Translations under genes and position numbers: made by a program | Shown here: piece by piece, positions 55,517-63,509 of the stretch | Position numbering within the stretch: position 1 is the stretch's first letter | Layout of the letters: every line of letters begins with the position of its first letter | The notes under the pieces: model-generated | Told to the model about the DNA's origin: nothing | What the model saw: the letters and a program-made list of their open reading frames with translations, nothing else | Databases searched by the model: none | Assembly: GCA_963842335.1 (NCBI GenBank) | Contig: CAWJGF010000028.1 | Span: 62,001-126,000, forward strand | Length of the DNA: 64,000 bases | Direction: 5' to 3' | DNA from: PALSA-600 sp963842335 | GTDB lineage: Bacteria; Actinomycetota; Thermoleophilia; Gaiellales; Gaiellaceae

Positions 55517-55594
55517 CTCCGAGACTCGCCCGCTCCTCAAACAGACCCTTCCCGCTTGCCCTCAAAACCCGCGCCGCGAAGAGCTGTGCGCGAA

Positions 55595-55627
55595 TTGTCA
55601 CCTCCGCGTAACGGTGCCTGGCACCGG
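55595..55627. repeat. 33-nt intergenic repeat, copy 1, with near-perfect palindrome
   Basis: The layout is TTGTCAC, five variable bases, then CGTAACGGTGCCTGGCACCG plus G. The core CGGTGCC-T-GGCACCG is a 7-bp inverted repeat with one central base, better as a protein-binding palindrome than an RNA hairpin. The same unit recurs at 55729, exactly 134 bp on. Confidence 0.88.
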
Positions 55628-55728
55628 ACGCGCCGCCGCCCGACACGTCCCGACTCGACGTGTCCCGTGGCGATTCGGCGCGGATTGATGCCGGTTTCCG
55701 AGAGCGGGCGCCTCCGCCTGTGGGCAAC

Positions 55729-55761
55729 TTGTCACGCACTCGTAACGGTGCCTGGCACCGG
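55729..55761. repeat. 33-nt intergenic repeat, copy 2
   Basis: TTGTCAC, five different bases, then the identical 21-base segment with the CGGTGCC-T-GGCACCG palindrome. Same orientation and internal spacing as copy 1. Only the five spacer bases differ, so the conserved parts appear to be under constraint. Confidence 0.88.
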
Positions 55762-55822
55762 CCGTGGCTGCACAGGAAATGGCTCCTCGGGACACGCGTG
55801 CAGGGTCGGTCGGGCTTGTGCG

Positions 55823-56806
55823 CTAGGTCGTTGCGACCGCGGCCGGTTCGCCGCGATCCGGCAGCGCGCCGCCCTTCACGAGCTGCGGCTCGCCCCGTTC
55901 GCGAAACGGCACCTCGACGATGTCGAAGTCGCGTGGCACGATCGTCGCCGGAAAGACCGCGCGCGCCTCACGCGCGAGCTCCGGGCCGAAGTACCGTGGC
56001 GAGACATGCGTCAACGCGAGCAACCGGACGTTCGCGTCCCGTGCGAGCTCTGCGGCCTGGAGCGCCGTCGAATGAAGTGTGTCGGCGGCCCGCTCCCGTT
56101 CGTCCTCGAGGAATGTGGCCTCGTGAACGAGCAGGTCGGCGTCCTCCGCAAGGATGCGCACGGTGTCCGTAGGCGCCGTGTCGCCGGCGATCACGATCCG
56201 GCGACCTGGACGCGCCTCCCCGAGCACCGAGTCGGGAGTCAGCACGCGGCCATCCGAAAGCGTGATCGACTCCCCGCGCTGCAGAGCTCCCCGCTCAGGC
56301 CCGTTGGGAACGCCGAGCGCGTCGGCCGTCTCAACGTCGAATCGCCCCGGACGTACGTCCTCCACGACTGCGTAGCCGACCGCCGAGACGCCGTGATGCA
56401 CCGGGAACGCAAGGATCCGGTAGCCGTTGCGATCGAGTGCGTCACCGCCGCGCAGCTCGACGAGCTCGAGCGGGTACGAGAGCTTCCCGAAGATTCGCGC
56501 GAGGCTCGAAAAGAGGTCGCGCAGGCCGGGCGGTCCGTAAATCGTCAGTGGCACGTCGCGCTGGCGGAGCGCGAAGGTCTTCAGCATTCCCGGCAGGCCG
56601 AGATAGTGATCGGCGTGGAAGTGGGTGAGGAAGATTTCCTCGAGGTCGGGAAGCCCGACCGACGAGCGCATCAGCTGTCGCTGCGTGCCCTCGGCACAGT
56701 CGAACAGCAGCCGTTCCCCGCCCCGGCGAAGCAGGAGCGCGAGCGGCGCCCGCTTGGCCGTCGGGGCGCTCGCGGACGTGCCGAGAAAAACGAGGTCGAG
56801 GTCCAT
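55823..56806 (-). CDS. rnz: Ribonuclease Z
   Basis: A 327-residue metallo-beta-lactamase nuclease that makes tRNA 3' ends. It begins DLVFLGTSASAPTAKRAPLA, has the RNase Z motif LLFDCAEGTQRQLMRS, the zinc motif LTHFHADHYLGLPG near residue 61, IAGDTAPTD and HEATFLEDE. It starts at the ATG at 56806; the longer in-frame ORF is a shadow. tRNAs lacking an encoded CCA, such as the one here, need this enzyme. Confidence 0.95.
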   Translation of the reverse strand: MDLDLVFLGTSASAPTAKRAPLALLLRRGGERLLFDCAEGTQRQLMRSSVGLPDLEEIFLTHFHADHYLGLPGMLKTFALRQRDVPLTIYGPPGLRDLFSSLARIFGKLSYPLELVELRGGDALDRNGYRILAFPVHHGVSAVGYAVVEDVRPGRFDVETADALGVPNGPERGALQRGESITLSDGRVLTPDSVLGEARPGRRIVIAGDTAPTDTVRILAEDADLLVHEATFLEDERERAADTLHSTALQAAELARDANVRLLALTHVSPRYFGPELAREARAVFPATIVPRDFDIVEVPFRERGEPQLVKGGALPDRGEPAAVATT

Positions 56807-56859
56807 GCGCCGCCGATTGTCGCAAGGACGGCGGAAACGAGCGAAACCGGCGCGACGAT

Positions 56860-57111
56860 CTAGGGAAGAACGAGGCGCTGACCCGCGCGAACGTCCGCGC
56901 TCGGGAGGTGGTTCGCGCGCTCGATCCGCCAGATCGCGTCCCGAACGTCGCCCCCGTAGTGCTGCTGGGCGATCGACCAGAGCGAGTCGTACGGACGAAC
57001 AGTGACCACTTCCTTCGAGCCGTGCGCCTGCGACGAGTGTGCGACCGCGCTCCAGGCGAGCACGGCGATTCCGACGATGAGGAAGATGCGAACGAACATA
57101 CGTTCGCCCAT
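56860..57111 (-). CDS. Small LysM membrane protein, probable SOS-induced cell-division inhibitor (YneA/ChiZ-like)
   Basis: An 83-residue protein: basic/hydrophobic N-terminal anchor (residues 6-23, FVRIFLIVGIAVLAWSAVAH), a short linker, and one LysM domain (VVTVRPYDSLWSIAQQHYGG to RAGQRLVLP, about residues 35-82). This layout matches YneA of Bacillus, DivS of Corynebacterium and ChiZ of Mycobacterium. The ATG (57111) is overlapped by a SOS box (57093-57106), and a second box lies at 57117-57130. A second in-frame ATG at 57099 is also possible. The role is inference from architecture and boxes. Confidence 0.82.
   Translation of the reverse strand: MGERMFVRIFLIVGIAVLAWSAVAHSSQAHGSKEVVTVRPYDSLWSIAQQHYGGDVRDAIWRIERANHLPSADVRAGQRLVLP
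57093..57106. promoter_or_regulatory. SOS (LexA) box overlapping the LysM gene start
   Basis: CGAACATACGTTCG on the plus strand, fully matching CGAAC-N4-GTTCG and identical, read on the other strand, to the box upstream of recA. It spans codons 2 to 6 of the LysM gene. Confidence 0.82.
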
Positions 57112-57116
57112 GATAG

Positions 57117-57130
57117 CGAACAGGTGTTCG
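57117..57130. promoter_or_regulatory. Second SOS (LexA) box upstream of the LysM gene
   Basis: CGAACAGGTGTTCG, a perfect CGAAC-N4-GTTCG match, 10 bp from the other box. Two adjacent operators suggest tight LexA repression. It lies in the short spacer between the LysM start and the end of the glycosidase-like gene. Confidence 0.87.
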
Positions 57131-57135
57131 CGTTG

Positions 57136-58701
57136 TCAAGCGCGGGGCGAACCGACCCTGAACGGCTTCGACGTGAGCGTCGTCGTGCGCTTCGGGTTCG
57201 TGGCGGCCGCGAGCGTGATCGAGTACTCGTAGTAGCCCGCGGGCAGTCTCCGCGGGTTGAATGTGACGATCGGTGTGCGGTACGCCTTGACGACCCCCAC
57301 CGAGGCGAGCACCCTCTTCGGCGAGCCGCCCGAAGCGGTCACTCGTTGCAGCGTCGCGTTGTACGTGGTGTCCTCGCCGGCGGTGACCCTGAATGCCCAG
57401 ACCCGAGCAGAGGCCGGGCGACGTCGCGGTTGCGAGCCGGGGCTCGCACCGGGGGCTCCGAAGCTGCCGGCTGCACCGAGCACCTTGCGCGTATGCGACC
57501 ACGGCAGCACGAGGCCCGGCACGCCTGCCTGACAGAGACCCTGCGCCGACGCGATCTTGTCCTTCATTGCCGTGTACGACTGCTTCTCGGCGAAGTCGGC
57601 GAAGAGGTTGCCCGACTGGAAGCCGGTCGAGTTGCCGGTGTCGTCGATCAGCGGGAAATACATGAGCGAGCGCACCGCTGGGTCGCACGCCGCGAGCTCG
57701 GCCAGCTCGACGTGGTTCTCCGCCTGCTGCGCCTCGCTGATCGCCGTGACGTTCTCTGCGGTCCCGTCGTATGCGGCCGCCTTGTCGGCGGGCACGACCG
57801 TCTGCTCGCCGGCCTCGTCGAGATCGATCGGCAGCGCCTGCGGCGCAGCGAAGGGCGCCGTTCGCACAAACGCTCCTTCGGTGACGGTTGGCTGGCCCGT
57901 GCCGTGGAACGCATCCCACAGCGCCTGCTTGATGCGATCGAGGTTCGCCGCCCCGGCCTGCGGCCACTGGAATGGCTTCGAGAACGGATCAGTGTCCTGC
58001 ACCGGTGGATAGGGATGCAGGTCGAACTCATCGAACAGCTTTTGCCAGCGGCCCGATGCGCGGTAGGCATCGCCCATGTCCTTGATGAACCAGACCGGCG
58101 AGTGGCTTGGGTTTGACGCGGCGTTCGGGTTGTCATTCCCGCGCGAGGAGATCGCCGGGCCCCACACGATCGAGTCGGGACGCACGACCTTCAGCGCGTC
58201 GTACGATTTCGCAAGCGTGTGCTCGTAGTCGACCGCTGCCGCATCGTGACCGTTCACGTACTGCGGTTGCCAGAACCGATTGAGGTTCGGCTCGTTGCCG
58301 ACGACGAAGTTCTGGACGTCGGGGAACGCCTGTCCCACGAGCGCGACGAAGCTCGCAAACGCGTTCTGCGCATCGTCGTCGAAGCCGATCGCCGACGGTT
58401 TCTCCGGATAGATCGCGAGGATCGGCCGGATGTTGTTGAGCCTTGCGCAGTCGATCGCCATCTGGAGGTTCGACTGGAATGGGATGACGGTTGGCGCATC
58501 GACGTCCCATGGCACCGTCATGCGCAGGTCCTGGTAGCCGATGTCGCTCGCCGAGGTCCACCAGATGTCACCGCAGGGGTGGAATTTCGGCCAGTCGTCG
58601 GCCACGCCGTAGCGCAGGGGCTCCGCGCTCGCGCTCCCGACAGCGACCAGCGCCCCGAGCATGGCGACTGCCGCAAGCAACTTCCTCACACATGCCCTCA
58701 T
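57136..58701 (-). CDS. Secreted glycoside-hydrolase-like protein (TIM-barrel, clan A-like)
   Basis: About 521 residues. The signal peptide is MRACVRKLLAAVAMLGALVA plus VGSASA; an upstream start at 58755 would lengthen it with unlikely sequence. The barrel has NFVVGNEPNLNRFWQP, where Glu in NEP would be the acid/base of clan A glycosidases, and VTEGAF, where Glu would be the nucleophile. The C-terminal 90 residues after a Pro/Ser-rich linker are a small beta domain. The polysaccharide target is unknown. There is little Shine-Dalgarno sequence at the start. Confidence 0.75.
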   Translation of the reverse strand: MRACVRKLLAAVAMLGALVAVGSASAEPLRYGVADDWPKFHPCGDIWWTSASDIGYQDLRMTVPWDVDAPTVIPFQSNLQMAIDCARLNNIRPILAIYPEKPSAIGFDDDAQNAFASFVALVGQAFPDVQNFVVGNEPNLNRFWQPQYVNGHDAAAVDYEHTLAKSYDALKVVRPDSIVWGPAISSRGNDNPNAASNPSHSPVWFIKDMGDAYRASGRWQKLFDEFDLHPYPPVQDTDPFSKPFQWPQAGAANLDRIKQALWDAFHGTGQPTVTEGAFVRTAPFAAPQALPIDLDEAGEQTVVPADKAAAYDGTAENVTAISEAQQAENHVELAELAACDPAVRSLMYFPLIDDTGNSTGFQSGNLFADFAEKQSYTAMKDKIASAQGLCQAGVPGLVLPWSHTRKVLGAAGSFGAPGASPGSQPRRRPASARVWAFRVTAGEDTTYNATLQRVTASGGSPKRVLASVGVVKAYRTPIVTFNPRRLPAGYYEYSITLAAATNPKRTTTLTSKPFRVGSPRA

Positions 58702-58789
58702 TTCGCGCCGCAGATGTACGAGCACAGCGTGCCAACCGAACTCGGTCCCGGGCAAGGGCCGAGCGTCCTATTTCCACGCCGGGACCGGC

Positions 58790-59821
58790 CTACCTCTCGA
58801 ACAGAGGAGCCAACGCGTCGACGAGCTTCGCGGGCCCGAAGCGCACAGGATCGTCCGCGGGCAGGCCGGTCTCGGCCTCAGCGGCGTCGATCGCCTGCCG
58901 GGCGGCGGCGTCGTCGAGCCGACGGGTGTTCAGGGCCACCGCGTGCACGCGAGCCGGCCGCGCCAGCAGGCTGATCTGCTCGTGAAGCGCCGCGACCTCG
59001 GCGAGTGGCGGGATCGTGAAGCGGTCGTCTCCGTCGACGATCGTCTCCCCTGCCATGTGGCAGAGAACGTACGCGTGCGGGGCGGAGCCGTGGATGAGCC
59101 CGAGCGTGACGCCCGAGTACGCCGGATGCAGCAGCGATCCCTGGCCCTCGACGAAGAGCACCTCGCCGCCACGCTCAATTCCTTCGAGCACGAGCTGCTC
59201 GGCGGCGCCCGCGATGAAGTCGGAGACGACCGCGTCGACCGCAATCCCCCACCCCGCGATCGCGATGCCGGTCTGCCCCGTGGGAATGAACTCACTCCGC
59301 ACTCCGCGGCGGCGGGCTTCGCGGTCGAGCTCGAGCGCGACAGTCATCTTCCCGATCGCGCAATCCGAGCCGACCGCGAGGATCGTCGTTGCGCCGTGGG
59401 TGAGGTTGCCGCCGGTCGGGACGTTCAGCCCCTCGGGCGCCTTGCGGAGGTCGCGCAGCTCGACTCCGTGCTCGCGAGCAAGCTCGACCAGTTCGACGTC
59501 GTTCGAGACGAACTCGTGCAGGCCGTTCTCGATGTCGAGGCCCGCCCGGATCGACTCCTCGAGCAGGGCGCGCCACGCGGGTGGGAAGCGGCCGCCCTGC
59601 GTCGCGACGCCGACGAGCGCGGTCGTCGGTTCGTACGGCGCTGCGTCGGCAACCGATCCGACGACCGGAAACCCCTCCTCGGTCTCCCCGGCGCGCCTCG
59701 AGTCGAGGAGCGCGACGACGTCCTCGGGGCGGTAGCGAATGACACCGCGTGCGGTCTTGCCGAAGTGCGGGTCGCCCGACCGGCCCTCGGCGAGGATCAG
59801 CAGCCTACGCGGGCGAGACAC
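58790..59821 (-). CDS. DUF1611 protein, DgcN-like D-amino acid N-acetyltransferase candidate
   Basis: A 343-residue protein starting at a GTG that overlaps the epimerase stop by 17 nt. DUF1611 features are the N-terminal Rossmann-like segment, GGNLTHGATTILAVGSDCAI followed by GKMT (a P-loop-like GSDCAIGKMT), TGQTGIAIAGWG, and VEGQGSLLHPAYSG. DUF1611 members named DgcN acetylate D-glutamate in partnership with a dipeptide-epimerase relative, DgcA, encoded next door, as here. That pairing is the basis for the call; the substrate is inference. Confidence 0.78.
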   Translation of the reverse strand: MSRPRRLLILAEGRSGDPHFGKTARGVIRYRPEDVVALLDSRRAGETEEGFPVVGSVADAAPYEPTTALVGVATQGGRFPPAWRALLEESIRAGLDIENGLHEFVSNDVELVELAREHGVELRDLRKAPEGLNVPTGGNLTHGATTILAVGSDCAIGKMTVALELDREARRRGVRSEFIPTGQTGIAIAGWGIAVDAVVSDFIAGAAEQLVLEGIERGGEVLFVEGQGSLLHPAYSGVTLGLIHGSAPHAYVLCHMAGETIVDGDDRFTIPPLAEVAALHEQISLLARPARVHAVALNTRRLDDAAARQAIDAAEAETGLPADDPVRFGPAKLVDALAPLFER

Positions 59822-60797
59822 CGAGCCCCGGCCGATCGGCGGGAAGCTGCACACCGCCGACGAACTCGACCCCCGGCCACGGGTCGGACGCGAGCAGCAG
59901 GTTCCCGTCCAGGTCGACGTGATCCATGAGTGAGGCGATGTGCGCGCCGGGGGCGATGCCGAGACCGGACTCGACCATGCAACCAAGCATGACCCCGAGA
60001 CCGAGCGCGCGGGCGGCATGCACCATCCGCACCGCCTCGCGAATGCCGCCGGACTTCGCGAGCTTGATGTTGATTCCGTGGGCGCGCTCGGCGCACCCGG
60101 CGACGTCGGCGAGCGTGTGGCAGTCCTCATCGACGTAGATCGGGAGTGGCGAGCGCCGCTTCAGCTCCGGGCCGTCGGGATCGCCGGCGGGCAGAGGTTG
60201 TTCGCAGTACTGGAGCTGCATCTGCGGCAGTAGTTCGAGCGCCTCTTCGAGCGACCAGGCCTCATTCACATCGCATTGCAACGGGAGATCGGTCACCGAG
60301 CGAACGGCGTTCACACGATCCGCGTCGAGGCCGTCGCGGCCCCCGAGCTTCAGCTTCAGACGCTTGAAGCCGCGCTCGGCGATCTTCTCCGTTCGTCGCG
60401 CCATGTCGTCCGGATCGCCGAGCCAGATCGTCCAGGACGTCGGCGGTCCCTCACGTCGAAGCCCCAGCAGCTTGTACACGGGCTGCCCGATCAGCTTTCC
60501 CTGCAGGTCGTGCAACGCGTGATCGACGGCCGCCCGCGCCGCGTGCTCACCGGGCGGGAAGCGGTCGGCGATCTCGTCGAGCCCGAAGGGATCCTCGCCG
60601 AGGTCGACGCGGTCGAGCCAGTCGAGCGCGGATTCGGTCGACTCGGCGTACCGCTCGAGCGGCGCGGCTTCACCGAACCCGGACACGCCCTCGTGCTCGA
60701 CCTCGACCTGCACGACCGCGGCCTCGTCCTCCGACCCGCGGGAGATCGTGAACGTTTCGGCAAGTTGCACTGTCGCGGTCCGGGCTGTCAGTTTCAC
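59805..60797 (-). CDS. Dipeptide epimerase-family enzyme (enolase superfamily), DgcA-like candidate
   Basis: A 330-residue muconate-lactonising subgroup enolase. The catalytic base is in FKRLKLKLGG (the Lys-x-Lys motif). Metal ligands are Asp in CDVNEAW, Glu in CEQPL and Asp in YVDEDC, and the second Lys is in NIKLAKSGG. These fit the Ala-Glu epimerase group. Paired with a DUF1611 gene, it may racemise N-acetyl-D-glutamate. A peptidoglycan-peptide role is the main alternative. It starts at GTG and lies 23 bp from the divergent tRNA-Arg gene. Confidence 0.88.
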   Translation of the reverse strand: MKLTARTATVQLAETFTISRGSEDEAAVVQVEVEHEGVSGFGEAAPLERYAESTESALDWLDRVDLGEDPFGLDEIADRFPPGEHAARAAVDHALHDLQGKLIGQPVYKLLGLRREGPPTSWTIWLGDPDDMARRTEKIAERGFKRLKLKLGGRDGLDADRVNAVRSVTDLPLQCDVNEAWSLEEALELLPQMQLQYCEQPLPAGDPDGPELKRRSPLPIYVDEDCHTLADVAGCAERAHGINIKLAKSGGIREAVRMVHAARALGLGVMLGCMVESGLGIAPGAHIASLMDHVDLDGNLLLASDPWPGVEFVGGVQLPADRPGLGVSPA

Positions 60798-60820
60798 GGG
60801 GGCTACACTAGTGCCGCAAC

Positions 60821-60893
<73 letters not shown>

Positions 60894-60998
60894 TCCCGCG
60901 GGACGCGCACGCGCCGCGGCTCGACCTTCGCAGAAGATTTGAACGGCTCACCCTTTCCGGGGGATGTACCCGGGTCCCGCGCCTGGTTGATTCATGCC

Positions 60999-61496
60999 GT
61001 GATCAGGTGCCGTTTTGTGGGCGGGGCGCGGTTCGGGATCGCGGCCGTGGCTGCCGCCGTCTCGCTGACGGCTTGCGGTGGCAGTGGCGACAGTAACTCG
61101 TCCACGAACCCCGGCTCAAAGAACTACGACCCCGCGACGACCGCTCTCGCCAACGCCGGGCTCCAGGTGTGCAGCGAGGAGCAGAAGAGTATTTCGACAC
61201 AGCTCTCCGAGATGCCCGGCCTGGCACTGGCGCGATCGTTCGACGTCGCAAAGGATTGCAACGGCGCAACCGTGACACCGAACAAGGTGACGCTCTTCCA
61301 ATTCACCAACAAGGCGGACTTCCAGGCGGGCGTGGAGTCCATCAAATCCGCGTTGCCGAAGGCCGCGGTCTACGCGCACTATCCCCTGGTGATCGCCGCG
61401 ACGGGGCCCGATCGCCAGGCGAATCTCACAGCCGTGGAGAACAACCTCCCGCCCGGGCTCGGCACGACGACGACTACGACCACGACCAGCTCCTAG
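60999..61496 (+). CDS. Small secreted lipoprotein of unknown function
   Basis: About 165 residues from the GTG at 60999; an in-frame ATG at 60939 would add 20 residues that lie before a normal signal peptide. The signal segment GIAAVAAAVSLTACGG has a lipobox (LTAC) with Cys as the mature N-terminus. A Ser/Gly-rich linker follows, then an alpha/beta domain with Cys pairs (QVCSEEQ and KDCNGA) and a run of Thr at the end. I recognise no family. Confidence 0.65.
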   Translation: MIRCRFVGGARFGIAAVAAAVSLTACGGSGDSNSSTNPGSKNYDPATTALANAGLQVCSEEQKSISTQLSEMPGLALARSFDVAKDCNGATVTPNKVTLFQFTNKADFQAGVESIKSALPKAAVYAHYPLVIAATGPDRQANLTAVENNLPPGLGTTTTTTTTSS

Positions 61497-61675
61497 ATCC
61501 CTCACGGTCTGTGGCACGATCCCGCGCCTTGCAGCGAACGTGACCGAAGGGGTGCGTCATCGCTGGCCGAGATCACCGCCTGACTTTTCAGCGACCCGCG
61601 AATCGAACCACTCTGGACGCTGCCGTCGGGACCCCTCTCCTGTTGGCGCGCCCTCTTTTTCGCTGCCGGCGCCCC

Positions 61676-62095
61676 CTAATGGACGTTGATCCAGAGGCCC
61701 GAGAGGAAGCCGTCCTTGAAGCCTGGCAGCACGACGACGCGGTAGCGCCCCTTGGTGATCTTCGGGAAGAGCTGCTTCAGGGATAGCGTCGTCGTCGGAG
61801 TCAGAAGCCTGACCGACGCGACGAAGTTGTGGTGTCCATCCTTGCTGCGGATCAGGATCTTTGCCGGGCCTGCCTTGGCGCTCGAAAGAACCAGCGAGCC
61901 GTGGCGGTACGCGATCCCGACCGAGACGCCGTCGCGGACCTTCGGCGGCTGCTTCGCCGCCGACTGACTCTTCGACGGGTTGTCGCCTGAATGCTGCCCC
62001 GGCGGGGGTTTGGCCAGTGCCGGAGCCGTTTCACCACCAAGAAGAGCAAGCGCTGCGATCAGCGCGGGCCAGGGCAGAAGGTAGCGGCCCCTCAT
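61676..62095 (-). CDS. Small secreted beta-rich protein of unknown function
   Basis: A 139-residue protein with a signal peptide (residues 1-28, ending TAPALA), a Lys/Ser/Pro-rich linker of about 25 residues and a C-terminal beta domain (SVGIAYRHGSLVLSSAKAG and KGRYRVVVLPGFKDG). The end resembles small Ig-like or filamin-type surface domains but no family is clear. Confidence 0.6.
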   Translation of the reverse strand: MRGRYLLPWPALIAALALLGGETAPALAKPPPGQHSGDNPSKSQSAAKQPPKVRDGVSVGIAYRHGSLVLSSAKAGPAKILIRSKDGHHNFVASVRLLTPTTTLSLKQLFPKITKGRYRVVVLPGFKDGFLSGLWINVH

Positions 62096-62194
62096 TCCTC
62101 CACAATAGGCGAGATTAGGGCAGTTTACGACACCCTTTTGGGCAAGAATCTTACTCGACTGAAGCTCAGACCACCCCTGAGTTGACGGTCAGCC

Positions 62195-62422
62195 TCACCT
62201 GCGCTGCGGTGCCCGCCACTCGTCCTCGGTCCTCAGTTCCCCCCGCTTGCGCGCTGCGACGACGCACTCCATGTGCGCATGCCGGCGTTTCGACACGTCG
62301 CCCTCTGGCGCGATCAGGGCGTGGGCGCTCATGGCGTGCAGCATCCCGTCGCAGAGCGGGCAGACGTAGCTCGTCGCCTTCTGACTCTGGGCGGGGCGCA
62401 TCGCCCACCACCGTGCCTCCAT
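62195..62422 (-). CDS. Small Cys/His protein of unknown function
   Basis: Start ATG at 62422 gives 75 residues. A possible zinc site is CPLC near residue 21, His near residue 49 and HMEC near 51-54. A C-terminal charged segment follows. Longer upstream extensions in the frame are Arg-rich shadow. No function can be given. Confidence 0.5.
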   Translation of the reverse strand: MEARWWAMRPAQSQKATSYVCPLCDGMLHAMSAHALIAPEGDVSKRRHAHMECVVAARKRGELRTEDEWRAPQRR

Positions 62423-62519
62423 CCGCCGACTGTATCCGCGCCCGCTGATCGGGCGGGAAACCCGGGTAGAATGGCGAACATGTCCGTGATGCCTGTCCTC
62501 GAGGATCCGTTCAGTACCG

Positions 62520-63509
62520 ATGCCGAGCTTGCCTCGCATCCGGCGCAGCCGCGCACGCGATCTGGCCGTCGCTCCGTCGGCGCCGCAGTCTCCGCCCGCT
62601 GAGCTCAGCGCAGCCGGCCTCACCTGGATTCATCTCGACGCCCCGTCGCTGACGCACGCCCAGGAGCTCGCGGACCGCTTCGGCTGGCACCCGCTGGACG
62701 TCGAGGACGTGATGTCCAAGCGCCAGCGCCCGAAGATCGACGACTACGCGGACGAGGGATACCTCTTCGGCGTCCTCCATTTTCCGATCTACGACCGGGC
62801 GAGCCGCCGGCTGAACGCGGCCGAGCTCGACGTCTTCGTCGGTCCCAACTACCTGGTCACGTTGCCGAGCGTCGAGCTGTTGCCCGTTTCCCGCCTTTTC
62901 CGCCGCTGCGAGGACGACGAGCAGTTCCGAGAGCAGCTGCTCTCGAAGGGCTCGGGCCGGTTGCTCTACGAGGTGCTGGACGACCTCTTCGACTACTGCT
63001 TCCCGATTCTCGACAAGATCGGGCACAAGCTGGACGCGCTCGAGGACGACGTGTTCGAGGGACGCTCCGAGGAGGTCGTTCGCGACATCTCGAACGTCAA
63101 GCAGGAGATCATCAGCTATCGCAAGATCATCAAGCCCGAGCGCTCGACGCTGCGGGTGCTCGAACGTCATGTCGAGCGATTCCTGCCCGAGGAGCTCGAC
63201 CTCTACTTCGACGACATCGTGGACGCGGCCGAGCGCATCTGGGACATCCTCGACAACTACAAGGAGGTTGTCGAGGCGCTGGAGTCGACGAACGAATCGG
63301 TGATCTCACACCGTCAGAACGACGTTCTGCGCATCCTGACGGTCTTCTCGGTCGTGCTGCTGCCGTTGACGCTCATCACCGGCTTCTTCGGGATGAACGT
63401 GAAGTTCCCGGGCTTCGACACGGTGTGGGCGTTCTGGGTGATCTTCGCCGGCATGGCCGTGTCGTTGATCAGCCTGCTTGCCTTTTTCCGCTTCAAGCGC
63501 TGGCTCTAG
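62520..63509 (+). CDS. corA: CorA-family magnesium/divalent cation transporter
   Basis: A 329-residue channel subunit. A long N-terminal cytosolic domain ends in the stalk helix, then two transmembrane helices. The family signature is GMNVKFPG (GMN) at the end of the first helix near residue 298, and a basic C-terminus follows. The start is uncertain: ATGs at 62520 and about 62480 differ in frame, and neither has a strong ribosome-binding site. A TAGAAT lies about 40-50 bp upstream. It ends overlapping the convergent gene's stop. Confidence 0.9.
   Translation: MPSLPRIRRSRARDLAVAPSAPQSPPAELSAAGLTWIHLDAPSLTHAQELADRFGWHPLDVEDVMSKRQRPKIDDYADEGYLFGVLHFPIYDRASRRLNAAELDVFVGPNYLVTLPSVELLPVSRLFRRCEDDEQFREQLLSKGSGRLLYEVLDDLFDYCFPILDKIGHKLDALEDDVFEGRSEEVVRDISNVKQEIISYRKIIKPERSTLRVLERHVERFLPEELDLYFDDIVDAAERIWDILDNYKEVVEALESTNESVISHRQNDVLRILTVFSVVLLPLTLITGFFGMNVKFPGFDTVWAFWVIFAGMAVSLISLLAFFRFKRWL

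Larger units (their letters stand above)
55517..55822. other. Convergent intergenic region of about 306 bp rich in inverted repeats
   Basis: The region lies between the ends of the aminopeptidase and rnz genes. It has no credible gene. It contains two copies of a 33-nt repeat (55595-55627, 55729-55761) and an inverted pair GACACGT (55642-55648) and ACGTGTC (55658-55664), plus an Arg/Ala-rich translation in all frames. No clear U-tract terminator is visible. Confidence 0.7.

Noticed and set aside
61560..61680. tRNA-like fragment (GGTTCGATTC on the minus strand)
   Set aside because: No acceptor or D-arm pairing can be formed around it.
62439..62455. CGCCCG/CGGGCG hairpin upstream of corA as a terminator
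   Set aside because: No U-tract follows on either strand and the stem is only six pairs.
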